From UBA1952 sp965246905 (GTDB lineage: Bacteria > Bacteroidota > Bacteroidia > Chitinophagales > Chitinophagaceae): a stretch of 64,000 bases of DNA. Positions within the stretch are counted from its first letter, which is position 1, and every line of letters begins with the position of its first letter. The DNA is taken from contig CBDFFZ010000021.1 of NCBI GenBank assembly GCA_965246905.1, forward strand, positions 81,122 through 145,121, given 5' to 3'. The position numbers were made by a program, and so were the translations under genes. A model generated the notes under the pieces. The model worked only from the letters and a program-made list of their open reading frames with translations. It was not told the origin of the DNA and did no database searches. Below are positions 1 to 11,300 of the stretch, piece by piece.

Positions 1-1370
1 TCTGTAGCAAATGGTGTATCATCGGTGCCAAAATCCGGTATGCTCATCAGTTCTTTCTGTATAGTCATGGCCGGGCCCATCATATTGATACGGCCTTTCA
101 TAGCACGCTTTAGGTACATATCCAATACCAGCAGGCGGTTGATCTCATTCGTGCCCTCGAAAATGCGGTTGATGCGGCTATCGCGGTAAGCGCGGCTTAT
201 ATTGTATTCATCTGAATAGCCATTGCCACCGTGTATCTGCACGCCTTCGTCCACCACATAATCGAGCGTTTCGGAGCCAATCACTTTGAGCATGGCGCAT
301 TCGATAGCATATTCTTCAGCAGCGCCTAATAAAGTTTCACTTTGCGGCTTGCCTGCTTCGCGCAGCTCCGTTTCTTTCTCATCGATCCATGCGGCAGTGC
401 GGTAAAGCGCAGCATCAGTTGCAAAAATGCGGATGGTCATTTCCGCGAGCTTGAATTGAATAGCGCCAAATGAGGCGATGGGCACTTTAAACTGCTCGCG
501 GGTCTTTGCGTAATGAATGGTTGTTTCTAAGGCGCGCTTCGCCGCGCCCTCTGCGGCCGCGCAAAGCTTTAACCGGCCGATGTTGAGGATGTTAAATGCA
601 ATGACGTGCCCGCGGCCTATTTCGCCAAGCAGATTGTCTTTAGGAATCTCACAGTTCTCGAAAAATACCTGGCAGGTGCTGGAGCCTTTAATGCCCATCT
701 TGTGCTCTTCCGGCCCCACGGTAAGTCCGGGTGCGCCTTTTTCTACAATGAACGCGGAGAATTTATCGCCATCGACCTTTGCAAATACAGTGAATACATC
801 AGCGAAACCAGCATTAGTAATCCAGATTTTCTGGCCGTTAAGGATGTATTTGGTGCCGTCGTCGCTAAGCTTTGCGGTGGTGCGCGCGCTCAGGGCATCC
901 GAGCCAGAGTTGGGCTCCGTGAGCGCATAGGATGCTTTCATCTCGCCGGTTGCAAGCTTAGGCATATACTTCGCTTTCTGAGCTTCTGTGCCAAAATATA
1001 AAATAGGCAGTGAGCCGATGCCGTTGTGCGCGGCCATAGTTACGGCAAAAGAGTGGCCGCCGCCGAGGCTTTCATTAACCAGTGTAGCCGTTACAAAATC
1101 TTTGCCGAGCCCGCCGAGGTCTTCGGGGAAGGCTGCGCCGAGGAGGCCCAGCTCGCCTGCTTTTTCAAGAAGGCGCGGCATAAGGCCCGGCTCGTGCTTG
1201 TCGATTGCATCGAGGTGGGGGATGACTTCCTTATCTAAGAACTCGCGGCACATATCCTGTATCATGCGCTGCTCTTCGGTAAAATCTTCGGGGGTAAATG
1301 TTTGTTGGGTAGTAGCGGAGTGAATGAGGAAATTGCCGCCGGTAAGCGTTTGCGCTGTTTGTGTTTCCAT
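1..1370 (-). CDS. Acyl-CoA dehydrogenase (partial, 3' end outside window)
   Basis: This is the first 456 codons of a flavin-dependent acyl-CoA dehydrogenase, which makes the alpha,beta double bond in fatty acyl-CoA beta-oxidation. The ATG at 1370 opens a frame with no stop to the window edge. The FAD/substrate signature YALTEPNSGSDA lies near residue 150. A C-terminal motif RDSRINRIFEGTNE holds the likely catalytic Glu near residue 405. The family members with this layout are about 600 residues long (VLCAD-like), so roughly 140 residues are missing off the left edge. Nothing in the visible part is broken. The family is clear; chain-length preference cannot be read from the sequence. Confidence 0.93.
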   Translation of the reverse strand, partial: METQTAQTLTGGNFLIHSATTQQTFTPEDFTEEQRMIQDMCREFLDKEVIPHLDAIDKHEPGLMPRLLEKAGELGLLGAAFPEDLGGLGKDFVTATLVNESLGGGHSFAVTMAAHNGIGSLPILYFGTEAQKAKYMPKLATGEMKASYALTEPNSGSDALSARTTAKLSDDGTKYILNGQKIWITNAGFADVFTVFAKVDGDKFSAFIVEKGAPGLTVGPEEHKMGIKGSSTCQVFFENCEIPKDNLLGEIGRGHVIAFNILNIGRLKLCAAAEGAAKRALETTIHYAKTREQFKVPIASFGAIQFKLAEMTIRIFATDAALYRTAAWIDEKETELREAGKPQSETLLGAAEEYAIECAMLKVIGSETLDYVVDEGVQIHGGNGYSDEYNISRAYRDSRINRIFEGTNEINRLLVLDMYLKRAMKGRINMMGPAMTIQKELMSIPDFGTDDTPFAT

Positions 1371-1537
1371 ATTTTTCGTTGAATGAATTTTGCTGTCTAA
1401 AGCTAAGGGTTATTGAATTACAAATGGTTTAAAAAGAAGTGATTCAGTTGATTCCATAAGTATTTAACGATGTGCAAAGGGTCGCAGCCACGCGAACCGT
1501 AATCCGCCTAAAGAATACTCCCTGCCTTTTATTGAAA

Positions 1538-1564
1538 GAATTAATTAAGGAATCAAAGAATTGG
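1538..1564. repeat. A+T-rich short tandem repeat (7-mer type)
   Basis: The tract reads GAATTAA, TTAAGGA, ATCAAAG, AATTGG. It closely resembles the repeat at 29999-30033, which also begins GAATTAA and ends GAATTGGTT. It is one of six such tracts in the window and the only one in a divergent intergenic region. Confidence 0.45.
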
Positions 1565-1682
1565 TTTGATTATCCGCACTCTAATTTAGGATTCCAAATA
1601 TGCAGGAGCAATATTTTTCAATTGCATCCAGCATTTCCAACGCATAGCATCCAACCACATCCAATGCAAAGCCCCGCGCACC

Positions 1683-1690
1683 TATCTTTA
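1683..1690 (+). promoter_or_regulatory. Bacteroidota -7-like element next to hydrolase start
   Basis: TATCTTTA lies 5 bases before the ATG at 1696. It matches the Bacteroidota -7 consensus TAnnTTTG except for the last base. If used, the transcript would be nearly leaderless. No clear -33 TTG is seen at the expected distance. Confidence 0.4.
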
Positions 1691-1695
1691 CGGCC

Positions 1696-2505
1696 ATGAA
1701 ATCCGGCTTTATAGAATCGGGCGACCAGCGGCTGCATTACCAGCAGTGGGGCAGCGGCCCGAAGCTGCTTGTGGCGCTGCATGGCTATGGGAATACTGCT
1801 GCGATGTTTGCCGGGCTTGCGGGCCTGCTGGAGCACCCTTATACTACTGTGGCGCTGAGCCTGCCCTTCCACGGGCAGAGTGTATGGACAAAACCACAAC
1901 CCTGGACCGCTGCAGAGCTGACCGGAACCATCGGGCAACTGATGCAGGAACATGGCGTGGATAAGATCTCTTTAGCCGGCTTCTCGCTTGGCGGCAGGAT
2001 ATGCCTGAAGCTTTTGGAGCTGATGCCGCAGCATATTGAGCTTGCTACGCTTATTGCGCCGGATGGGCTGGTGCCCAACCGATTTTACCGGTTTGTAACC
2101 GCAAACCCGGCAGGCAAACGCATCTTCGCGCATTTTTTAGATAAGCCGGATGGCTACATGCGGCTCTTAGGCTGGCTCGAAAGACAAAAGCTGCTGGATC
2201 CTGCCAAGAAGAAATTTATGGATCAATATGTATCTGAGGCGGCAACGCGGCAATTCCTGAAAAAGGTGTGGCCCAACCTTGGCGCACTGGTGCCCGACCC
2301 GCAAAAGGTACGGCAGAACATTGCGCAGCACTATATTCCGGTGAATATATTTATTGGCCGCTACGACCGGGTTATCCACCCTGAAAACGGTAAGGCATTT
2401 GCCGAAGGCGCACCGCTTATAAAGCTGCATATGCTCGAAAAAGGACACCGTGTAATGGACAGCGAAAGCATCGGGGCAATAAGCCAAAGTCTTCTCCCTT
2501 CGTGA
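1696..2505 (+). CDS. Alpha/beta hydrolase
   Basis: A 269-residue cytoplasmic alpha/beta-fold hydrolase without a signal peptide. The oxyanion HG is at residues 29-30, the nucleophile elbow GFSLGG places Ser97, and Asp224 (GRYD) and His251 (KGHRV) complete a plausible triad. The substrate is unknown; the family covers esterases, lipases and C-C hydrolases. The next gene, a glycosyltransferase, starts at a GTG that overlaps this stop by four bases (GTGA), so the two are translationally coupled. That could point to a role in lipid or glycolipid metabolism, but this is inference from neighbourhood only. Confidence 0.85.
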   Translation: MKSGFIESGDQRLHYQQWGSGPKLLVALHGYGNTAAMFAGLAGLLEHPYTTVALSLPFHGQSVWTKPQPWTAAELTGTIGQLMQEHGVDKISLAGFSLGGRICLKLLELMPQHIELATLIAPDGLVPNRFYRFVTANPAGKRIFAHFLDKPDGYMRLLGWLERQKLLDPAKKKFMDQYVSEAATRQFLKKVWPNLGALVPDPQKVRQNIAQHYIPVNIFIGRYDRVIHPENGKAFAEGAPLIKLHMLEKGHRVMDSESIGAISQSLLPS

Positions 2506-3647
2506 GCTGTTTTCTGCTTTTCCCTGCGCTCATTTTAGGCGGTGCCTATGTGGCGCTGATGCTTGCCTGCCTGCTTGGCTGGCTGATGCAGAAAGAGCTG
2601 CGCTTTCCGGAGGATTTTATACCGAAAACGAAAATCAGCATTATTATCCCGGCAAGAAATGAAGCGGGGGGCATCGGGCAGTGCATCGAATCTATTTTGG
2701 CGCAGGATTATCCGGATGATCTTTTTGAGTTGATTATTGTGGATGATTTTTCTGAAGATGACACGGCTGCTGTTGTGCGTGAATTTACAGCCCCAAAAGT
2801 AAAGCTGGTGCAGCTCCGGGATATAGTGCCGGACCGGAATAAGATCGTTGCTTTTAAGAAGGAAGCATTGAGCGCCGGGATTGCCCAAAGTACCGGAACG
2901 CTGATCATCACTACAGATGCAGACTGCACGGCCGGCCCGTTCTGGCTGAAGGCGATGGCTGCGGCCTATGAGCTTCATAAGCCGGAAGTGATCATTGCGC
3001 CGGTGGACTTTAGATGTAAAAATTCTTTGCTGGAGCTGTTTCAGTCGCTCGATTTTATGACGATGCAGGGGATAACCGGTGCGGCTCAAAAGCTGCGGCT
3101 CGGCCATATGGCCAACGGCGCAAATTTTGCTTTTAAGCGGGCTGCATACGATGCTGTGAATGGTTATGATGGTACCATGCATATTGCCTCGGGCGATGAC
3201 TATCTGATGTTAGTGAAAATGGCTGCGGTCTATCCGGAGCGCATTCATTACCTGAGGAGCAAGGACGCAATCATCTATACGACACCTCAGCCCACCTGGA
3301 ATGCTTTGCTCAATCAACGGATACGCTGGGCTTCTAAAAGCGGAAAGTATAAGGATAACAGGCTGACTATCGTATTGATTTTGGTGTATCTTTTTAACCT
3401 GACCCTTGCTGTGCTCTTTTTTGCAGCCTTCTTTAATACGGCAATACTGAATTTATTTTTGGTATTATTTACGGTAAAAATTTTGGTTGAGATCCTTTTC
3501 CTGGCGCCGGTTTCCGGATTTTTCAGCAAGCGATGGCAGTTAATTATTTTTCCTTTTTTACAGCCGCTTCATATTATTTACATAAGTTTGGCAGGGTTTT
3601 TGGGATATATTGGTAAGTACGAATGGAAAGGCCGGCAATTACGATAA
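2502..3647 (+). CDS. Membrane glycosyltransferase, family 2
   Basis: A 381-residue processive-type GT2 enzyme. Residues 3-29 form a membrane segment, the GT-A domain follows, and several hydrophobic segments fill the last 90 residues. Signature residues are Asp81-Asp82 (IIVDDFS), the DAD motif at 139-141, GDD at 231-233 and QRIRW at 272-276, the QxxRW motif of polysaccharide- and glycolipid-forming GT2 enzymes. It starts at GTG 2502, overlapping the hydrolase stop. It probably transfers a sugar from a nucleotide donor to a lipid or polysaccharide acceptor at the inner membrane; donor and acceptor are unknown. Confidence 0.9.
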   Translation: MSCFLLFPALILGGAYVALMLACLLGWLMQKELRFPEDFIPKTKISIIIPARNEAGGIGQCIESILAQDYPDDLFELIIVDDFSEDDTAAVVREFTAPKVKLVQLRDIVPDRNKIVAFKKEALSAGIAQSTGTLIITTDADCTAGPFWLKAMAAAYELHKPEVIIAPVDFRCKNSLLELFQSLDFMTMQGITGAAQKLRLGHMANGANFAFKRAAYDAVNGYDGTMHIASGDDYLMLVKMAAVYPERIHYLRSKDAIIYTTPQPTWNALLNQRIRWASKSGKYKDNRLTIVLILVYLFNLTLAVLFFAAFFNTAILNLFLVLFTVKILVEILFLAPVSGFFSKRWQLIIFPFLQPLHIIYISLAGFLGYIGKYEWKGRQLR

Positions 3648-3686
3648 GCCGGTGTAAATAATTATATTTAATCCCAACAAAAATAT

Positions 3687-4103
3687 ATGCGCAAAGTCAT
3701 TTTTCTGATCATTTTTGTCCTGTTGGTATCCGTAACGTTTTACACTTACTGGTATTTTTATAACGTTGCCGGGGAAGGCACTAAAGAAGGAATGCTGCAG
3801 AATTTTGCCCGTCGCGGCAATGTATTCAAAACGTTTGAGGGCGATATGATCCAGATGGGCTTTGGCACACGCGGCAGTAATATCTCCTCCAATGTGTTCC
3901 ACTTCAGTGTTACCAATGAGCAGATTGCGGATTCATTAGAGCATCACTGCCAGGGTAAAATGGTATTACTTCATTATGTGCAGTACCGCCGCAGCATGCC
4001 CTGGAGAGGTGAGAATTATACCAGCAAAAACCCTGATCAGAAACCAGGGCAGTACATGGTAGATCGTATAGAACAGGTTCGTGATGCAGGTGTCTCCTAT
4101 TAG
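3687..4103 (+). CDS. Small membrane-anchored conserved protein
   Basis: A 138-residue protein with one N-terminal membrane segment (about residues 4-27) and a periplasmic tail. The GTKEGMLQNFARRGNVFKTFEGDM stretch is read here at residues 35-58. The pattern of basic residues, then FKTFEGD, then FxFSV resembles a Bacteroidota family that databases often mislabel as 6-phosphogluconate dehydrogenase; it has no dehydrogenase motif. Function unknown. A TATATTTA element near 3662 could be its own promoter, since the gap to the previous gene is 39 bases. Confidence 0.75.
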   Translation: MRKVIFLIIFVLLVSVTFYTYWYFYNVAGEGTKEGMLQNFARRGNVFKTFEGDMIQMGFGTRGSNISSNVFHFSVTNEQIADSLEHHCQGKMVLLHYVQYRRSMPWRGENYTSKNPDQKPGQYMVDRIEQVRDAGVSY

Positions 4104-4270
4104 GCGGAGCGCTCGTCATCTATAAAATAGCTAATCCATATAATCAATGCAGACTAAATGTAGTTGATTTTTGATACTAAATTTTTTGAAATATACGTGC
4201 CAGTACGTAGTTAATTAACCGCTAATAGTGGCAACTTTGTTTTACCAATTAATATAAAACTAAGCTTGCC

Positions 4271-5344
4271 ATGAAAAAACTATTACAACTTGCTGCACTT
4301 TTCCTGACCACCGCTGCCGCTAACGCTGCCGTGATCAACGTAAGTAACTCTCCAACTGCGCCGGTGAACCCGCCGTACACGTACAACGACCTCCAGGTTG
4401 CAATTACAGCGGCTGCCGATGGGGACAGCCTTTATGTTCATGGCACCAATATATCTTACGGGGATATTACGATTACCAACAAGACGCTCACCTTTATCGG
4501 TGCTGGCTATGGCAGCAATCTGCAAAGCAATTTCCAGCAGCGCTCCAGGATTGGAAATATTAATTTCTCCGGATTTTCAGGCACTAAAAATATTGTGCTT
4601 GCAGGGTTGATAATGGAAGCGGACATTTACAATGCGGCCACCGGTACTCCGGTAAACAACCTTGTTATCGAGCGTTGCGCGGTAAATAAGATTAGCTGCA
4701 CCTGTAATAATTTAATTGTGCGGCAGTCGCTCTTTGAGAATTACACTTACCACTTGTTCATATTCCAGCCTACTGTATTAGGAAATGCAATTTTACAGAA
4801 CAGTGTCTTTGTAGGTGCAATCGGGAGTGGTATGAATCTTGGCTCTTCGCTTTGGGAGAACAATATTTTTAAAGAATCCACTAACTATTATAATCTTTAT
4901 GGAGAAATTGGCAGTATTAATGGTACGGCCATTTTTAAAAATAATATTTTCAACGATTATTATAGCATTGGTGTAAGCAACTGTACATTCAATAATAATT
5001 TGTTTGTTTCTGTAGGGTCTCTCGGTAATGGTAATTCCGGGACTGGGAATGTTTTTGCTACGGGCGCAGGTTTTGTAAATAATTATAATCCCACAAATAC
5101 GGTAGGTAAGGAGAACTATTGCAATTCCGTAGATTTTCACCTTTCTGTGGGCAGCGCGGCACTTACAGCCGGCCCCGGTGGTACAGAAATCGGCATTTAT
5201 GGCGGTACAAATGCATTCCCCGCAACAGCAGTGCTTAATGGCGTGCCTGCTATGCCCCGTATTACAGAGATGAACCTCCAGAATATTTCGGTATCACCTA
5301 CCGGCAATATCAATGTGCAGATCAAAGCAGTAAAGGAAAACTAG
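4271..5344 (+). CDS. Secreted right-handed beta-helix protein
   Basis: A 357-residue protein with a Sec signal peptide (residues 1-19, cleavage near ANA). The mature part has many short alternating hydrophobic/Asn-rich strands such as NNLVIERCAVNKISC, NAILQNSVFVG and AIFKNNIFND, the look of a parallel beta-helix as in pectate-lyase-like folds. No catalytic motif of a pectate lyase or glycosidase is recognisable. The C-terminus lacks a T9SS sorting domain, so it may stay periplasmic or use another route. It sits 52 bases upstream of the giant T9SS cargo and could be co-expressed with it. Confidence 0.75.
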   Translation: MKKLLQLAALFLTTAAANAAVINVSNSPTAPVNPPYTYNDLQVAITAAADGDSLYVHGTNISYGDITITNKTLTFIGAGYGSNLQSNFQQRSRIGNINFSGFSGTKNIVLAGLIMEADIYNAATGTPVNNLVIERCAVNKISCTCNNLIVRQSLFENYTYHLFIFQPTVLGNAILQNSVFVGAIGSGMNLGSSLWENNIFKESTNYYNLYGEIGSINGTAIFKNNIFNDYYSIGVSNCTFNNNLFVSVGSLGNGNSGTGNVFATGAGFVNNYNPTNTVGKENYCNSVDFHLSVGSAALTAGPGGTEIGIYGGTNAFPATAVLNGVPAMPRITEMNLQNISVSPTGNINVQIKAVKEN

Positions 5345-5396
5345 TACTTGGGCTCTATGCCTTCTGCTGTATCCACATTTTCCTTTCACTTTTTCA

Positions 5397-8300
5397 ATGC
5401 CTCATTTTATGAGATTGATATCTACCTACCTTAAAGCATTGCTCTGCGTATTGTTTACCGGCTTTATTGGTGCCGGTAATGCATCCGCGCAGGTAGCAAC
5501 TTTTGAATATTTTTTTGATGCCGATCCGGGCTTCGGAAACGGCACTCCTGTAACTACCGGCTTTACGCCGGGCAATACTGTAAATTTCAGTATGAGCCTG
5601 CCGGCAAACGGACTTGTTTCCGGCTTTCACGAGCTTTTCTTCCGGGCCAGGACGGCCTCCGGGCTTTGGGGGCATTACCAGGCACAGCCGGTATATGTAA
5701 CATCCATCACCGCAGGCAATGGTGAGGTAACGGCAGCGGAATATTTCTTTGATGCCGATCCGGGTGTGGGAGCCGGCCACCCTATTGCAGTTACGCAGGG
5801 GGCAATTGTCAACCAGTCGCTACTTATACCGGTTACGGGCCTCGGATCAGGGTTTCACCAGCTATGTATGCGGGTGAAGAATACCAACGGTACCTGGAGC
5901 CATTACCAGTCCCGAGCAATCTATATCAGTACGGTAAGCACCGGCAATGGCGATATTGCAGGGGCGGAATACTTTTTCGATACCGATCCTGGTGTAGGTA
6001 ACGGCACGGCGCTTTCATTAAATACCGGCACTGTCGTTAATCAGAATGTAATGATCCCTGTTGCAGGCCTTCCTACCGGCTTTCACCAGCTTTATATACG
6101 AACGAGGAATACCAGCAATAGCTGGAGCCATTACCAGAGCCGCTCTTTCGTAATAACTTCCGTAGCCAATGCTGTGGCCCGCAAAATTGCCGGCGCAGAA
6201 TATTTTATAGATGCAGATCCCGGTGTAGGGGCAGGAACAGCGATCCCTATAAATCCTCCCGGCGACACCATCAACCAGACTTTTACGCTTTCCATTCCTT
6301 CCGGCTTATCAGGGGGCACACACACGCTTGTGGTACGGGTAAAGAACGAGCAGGGGCAGTGGAGCCATTACCAGACACAAACATTTGTAGAGAAGAAGGC
6401 TGCGCCCGGTAGCGGCTATGCGCTTTCTTTTGATGGCAGCAATGACTATGCAGACGCTCATTATTCAGTAGCGGGCCAGCCCAATACTTTTACTTATGAA
6501 ATGTGGGTGAAGCCAGCAAGCTCTATCTCTATTGTACCTCAGGCTGCTTCCGGGAGTTATGGTACAAGCGGGCAGCAGTACGTTGTTAAGCCTATGTATA
6601 TAACCACTGGCAACGATGCAGGTATGGGCATATCAGTAGGTACAAATGGCATTCAGGTATTTGAGCACAGCAACGGTTATCTCCCGGCTTTGCTTAGCTG
6701 GAGCGGCACTATTAATAACTGGACTCATATTGCAGTTGTATATAACAATAAGCAGCCTTTGCTTTATGTAAATGGAGTGCTGGTAGCATCAGGACTTACC
6801 AGTAGTCGATCAAATATATATCCGTACAGTATTGATAATGCTTCTGAAATTGGCCGTGGTGATTATGGATACTATAACGGCAAAATGGACGAGCTACGCA
6901 TTTGGAATACGGCCCTCAGTCAATCGGAAATCCGGGACTGGATGTGTAAAAAGCTAAAAACCTCACATCCAGAATATGCATCTCTTGCAGGAAGCTTTAA
7001 TCTGGACGAAGGTGCCGGCACCAGTGCTTATGATGATTTTTATGGTGGCAAACTTACCTTAAACAATGGTGCTGCCTTTGAAACTTCCGGTGCAGCCATT
7101 GGTAATACGAGCGCGCATAGCTATGCAGGCGCTACAGCTACAGCGACACTTGCCCATCCCACAAGAGGCGATGCCCTTACAGCAACACTGACTGCCGGCC
7201 TGGCAGATGGCATACAGGTATATTGCGTAGCAGACACTCCAAATAACAGAGTGGGCACTACCTGCCTTGGTGATAACTTCGGCTACTTCGGGGTATTTGC
7301 GGTAAATGGCACTGCTCCTGAATATACGGCTGTTTATAACTATACCGGCCTCCCTGCGGCAGGTATCGATGAGTACCTTACTAAGATTTACAAAAGAGAA
7401 GATAATAGCGCAGCTACCTGGATTGATGCAGCAGGCGCTTTGGATACGGCTTCGAATACGGACACAGTAACAGGCACACCAAGAGGTGAGTATATCGTTA
7501 GCAACTCTGTAGTTACACCTACCGTATCAGTTACAGCAAATCCTGCAATTGCAGTATGCGCCGGTACGCATGTGGTGTTTACGGCTTCTATCACCAATGG
7601 CGGTACAGCACCTGTGTATCAGTGGAAAAAGAATGGAGTCGATATATCGGGGGCAACCGGCGCTACCTATACGGATAGTACGATGCTGAATGGAGAAATA
7701 ATTTCCTGCGCATTAGTGAGTAACAGTTATTGCGCAAACCCGGCAACGGCAAACAGTAATTCCTTTACTGCAGTAATCAGCACCAGCCTTATTGCTTCCC
7801 TGACTATTGCGCCGGCACCTGGCTCCACCATTTGCGCGGGCACGCAGGTTACCTTCACCGCAACGCCCGTGAATGGCGGCACTGCACCGGTTTACCAATG
7901 GCGGGTAAACGGGATTGCAACCGGTGGTAATGCCCCAACCTTTACGAGCACAAGCTTTGCCAACGGCGATGTGGTAACCTGTGATATGGCCGGCAATGCA
8001 GCCTGTGCTGGTCCGGCAACTGCCTATAGTGATACCGTTATAATGACGGTTAATCCTGTACTTGCACCTACAATCACCATTGCTTCCAATGCAGGCAGTG
8101 CTATTTGCAGCGGCACATCTGTAACATTTACAGCAACCATTACCAATGGAGGAACGACACCTATTTACCAATGGAAAAAGAACGGTAATGATGTAGGCAC
8201 TAATACTGCAAGCTACATAGACAATGCGCTTGCAGATAACGATGTGATCACCTGCATGCTTACGAGCAATGCGCTCTGCGGCAGTCCGCTTGTTGTAACG

Positions 8301-11300
8301 AGTGCGCCGGTTAACATGACGGTCAGCTCTTCGGCAGCACCTACCATTGTCATCAGCAGCAGCGCAGGCAGTACCATCTGCACCGGTGCTCCTGTAACCT
8401 TCAGCGCGGCCATTACGAATGGCGGTACAACGCCCGGCTATGCCTGGAAAAAGAACGGCTCTACAGTAAGCAGTGGTACAGACTATACCACTACGGGTCT
8501 GGCAAACGGTGATACTATAACCTGTGTGCTCACCAGCAGCGCAAGCTGTGCTGTTACCGCAACTGCACTTAGTGACACAATTGTAATGACTGTTAATCCG
8601 TATGCTACACCAGGTGTCAGCATTACTGCAAGCCCATCAAATATTGCATGCGCCGGCACTAATGTTATTTTCACTGCAACGCCTGTAAATGGCGGCACCA
8701 GTCCTTCTTTTCAATGGAAGAAGAATGGAGTAAATGTTGGTGGCAACAGCACTATCTATGCTGATAACACGCTTGCAACCGGGGATTCTGTTACCTGCGA
8801 GATAACCAGCAGCCTGATGTGCGCCAGCGTGCCTTCTGCAACTGGCAATACAGTCACTATGACCATTAATCCGCTTCCGGTAGTGAGTGCCGGCCCCGAC
8901 CAGACGATCCTTCGCGGAAGCAGCGTTGCGCTTATGGCTACAGGTGGCATTACCTACTCATGGAGCAATGGAGATACAACGGCGACCACTATAGTATCTC
9001 CATTAAACACAGCTGACTATGTAGTTACCGCTACAAATGCGGCAGGCTGCGCTAATAAGGATACTGCTATGGTAATGGTGAATTTCAGCTCACTTGCTGT
9101 TTCAACCGGCAGCTACAATTTTGGCAATGTGGTGCTCAATACTACTGCAACAACCAACATTACAATCACCAATAACGGTACTTTCTCTGAAACGGTTTCC
9201 GGAGTATTGGTTGGCGCGCCATTTGCTTCGGCATTCACGTCCCAGACCATTGCTCCCAATGCTACCCTTACTGTTCCTGTCAGCTTTACTCCAACAGGGT
9301 TGCTCATCTACCAGCAAACGATGGATATTACTACCAGTACCGGTACGTTTAATGTAGTGCTGGATGGCAAAGGTGTAAATGCGGCCCCGGCCTGGACGGT
9401 TGCGGCTTCAAACTATGATTTCGGAAATGTGGCGATCAATGATTCGATCAGCCATACCTTTCAGATCAGCAATACAGGTAATGTTCCCCTTACAATCAGC
9501 AGCGTTACGAGTAACAGTGTAGTTTTCCCTGCAGCTGCATTCAACAATACGATTGCTGTAGGTGGGAGTGTATTCATTGAGGTTAAGTTCAAACCCACTG
9601 CGATTACCGGTTATACCGGATTGATCAATATACTGAGCACAACAGCTGGTCTTGCGCCATTAGTGGTGAATGTTTCAGGTAATGGCTATGTGCCCGGTGC
9701 TCATCCGCAACTGACATTTGTTGCCGCAGCGCCGTACAATGGAACTTCAGGTGTTGATAAAACGGTTGCTCCGAGCGGTACGTTCAACTATCGGATTGTT
9801 TACAAGAATATAAGCAATACAGCCCCGATGGCCGGCTTCCCTAAAGTAGGCATTGACCTGAACGGTGATGGTGATTTTATCGATGCAGGTGAAGGCATGT
9901 ACTCAATGAGCAAAATAGGTACAGGCACTAACTGGATGAATGGTGAAACTTTTACTTACACTCAAAACCTTTCCATCGGCACCACTTACGGCTACCGCTT
10001 CTCCGCTACCGATTCGCTGGGCAATACGGCTATTGCTGTGAATACTGCCTATGTATCCGGCCCGCTTGTTACCAACCAGGGGCTTGATCTTGCCATCTAT
10101 GCGAATGACATAACGTTCAGCAATAATAATCCTGCTGTTGGCCAGCAATTCACTGTTTCGGCAGTAGTGCATAACAATTCACCTTATACGGCGAGCAATG
10201 TACCGGTGCGGTTCTACAAAGACAGTGTATTCCTTACGAGCACCGTGCTGCCTTTTATTGGTGCAAACACTACAGCTACCATTACACAGAATTTCTCTTT
10301 TGCGCCGGATGGCTTCTACCCGATCAAAGTATGGATAGATAGTGCGAATACGCTGGCTGAAAACAACCCGCTGAACAACTACGCCATCCGCCCGGTAATT
10401 GTTGGCAACTTCTCAATACCCGGCGCTATCGGCACCACGCGCACTGCCAATACGCAATCCTGCCCTGAGCCTGCTGTAAGCATCAGCGGTACCGCAACCT
10501 ATAGCGGACTGAATCTTGTAGGTAATCCACCTGCATTAGGTGCTACAGTAACGGTGCAAATTGCCAATGGCCCAACGCTCGTTACGAATACCGTAACAGG
10601 CGGCAACTGGAGTGTTTATTATTCCGGATTAGGCTGCGGGGTGCCCTATAGCTATACCGTAACAGTAACGGATTATACACTGACGGGCACAACCGGGAGC
10701 GCTGTATTTACTGCGCCCTGCCAGAGCTGTGGCAGTAGCACCGGAAATGATTATCCGGTACACTTTTCCGATGGTGTGGCAGGTGGTTGCATCAAAGAGA
10801 ACCTGCCCTTCAACTATGCAGTGTCTTTTACCAACCATTGCAATCATGATACGCTGCACAACGATACAACAAAGGTGTTCGTAGATAATGTGCTTACCTA
10901 TACGCATACTACGGCAACCATCAATCCATGCATCGTTACCAGCTACTCGGATGCCTTTACATTAGCCACAGGCAACCACACAATGTCCTATACCAACGTA
11001 TTTTATGATACAGCGGGCAGGCACGAAACCATAGGCAGCTCAGTTATTAATGTAGAGCTCAACCTGCCTGATCTATCCCTCGGTTACTTTTCGCAGACGG
11101 GCAGTACATCTTTCTCTGTGAGAGATATTGACGGAGTCTGTGTGGATGCAGGTGCGCATAAGATCCTGCTTTATGATTCGCTTTCCGGCAATGCCCCGGT
11201 ACTGCTCGATTCGTTTGCTGTTGCGGCAATAGGTGGCCAATCTTACCAGACATGGAACTACAATAACCCGGCGCTGCAAATGGGCTACCATTACCTGAAA

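Larger units (their letters stand above)
1371..1695. other. Divergent intergenic region, 325 bases
   Basis: This gap separates the leftward acyl-CoA dehydrogenase gene from the rightward hydrolase gene, so it must carry both promoters. It holds a weak leftward TAGCTTTA element (1398-1405, complement), a 7-mer-rich A+T repeat at 1538-1564 and a -7-like TATCTTTA next to the hydrolase start. A 75-codon open frame crosses it, but its composition and overlap with the hydrolase start argue against a gene. I see no RNA gene here. Confidence 0.5.

Noticed and set aside
1472..1699. 75-codon rightward open frame before the hydrolase
   Set aside because: It overlaps the hydrolase start, has no recognisable protein features and lies in the divergent promoter region.
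7515..8870. Repeated DNA of the Ig-like domains as a CRISPR or satellite array
   Set aside because: The repeats are about 275 bases long, diverged and in frame, so they are protein domain repeats.
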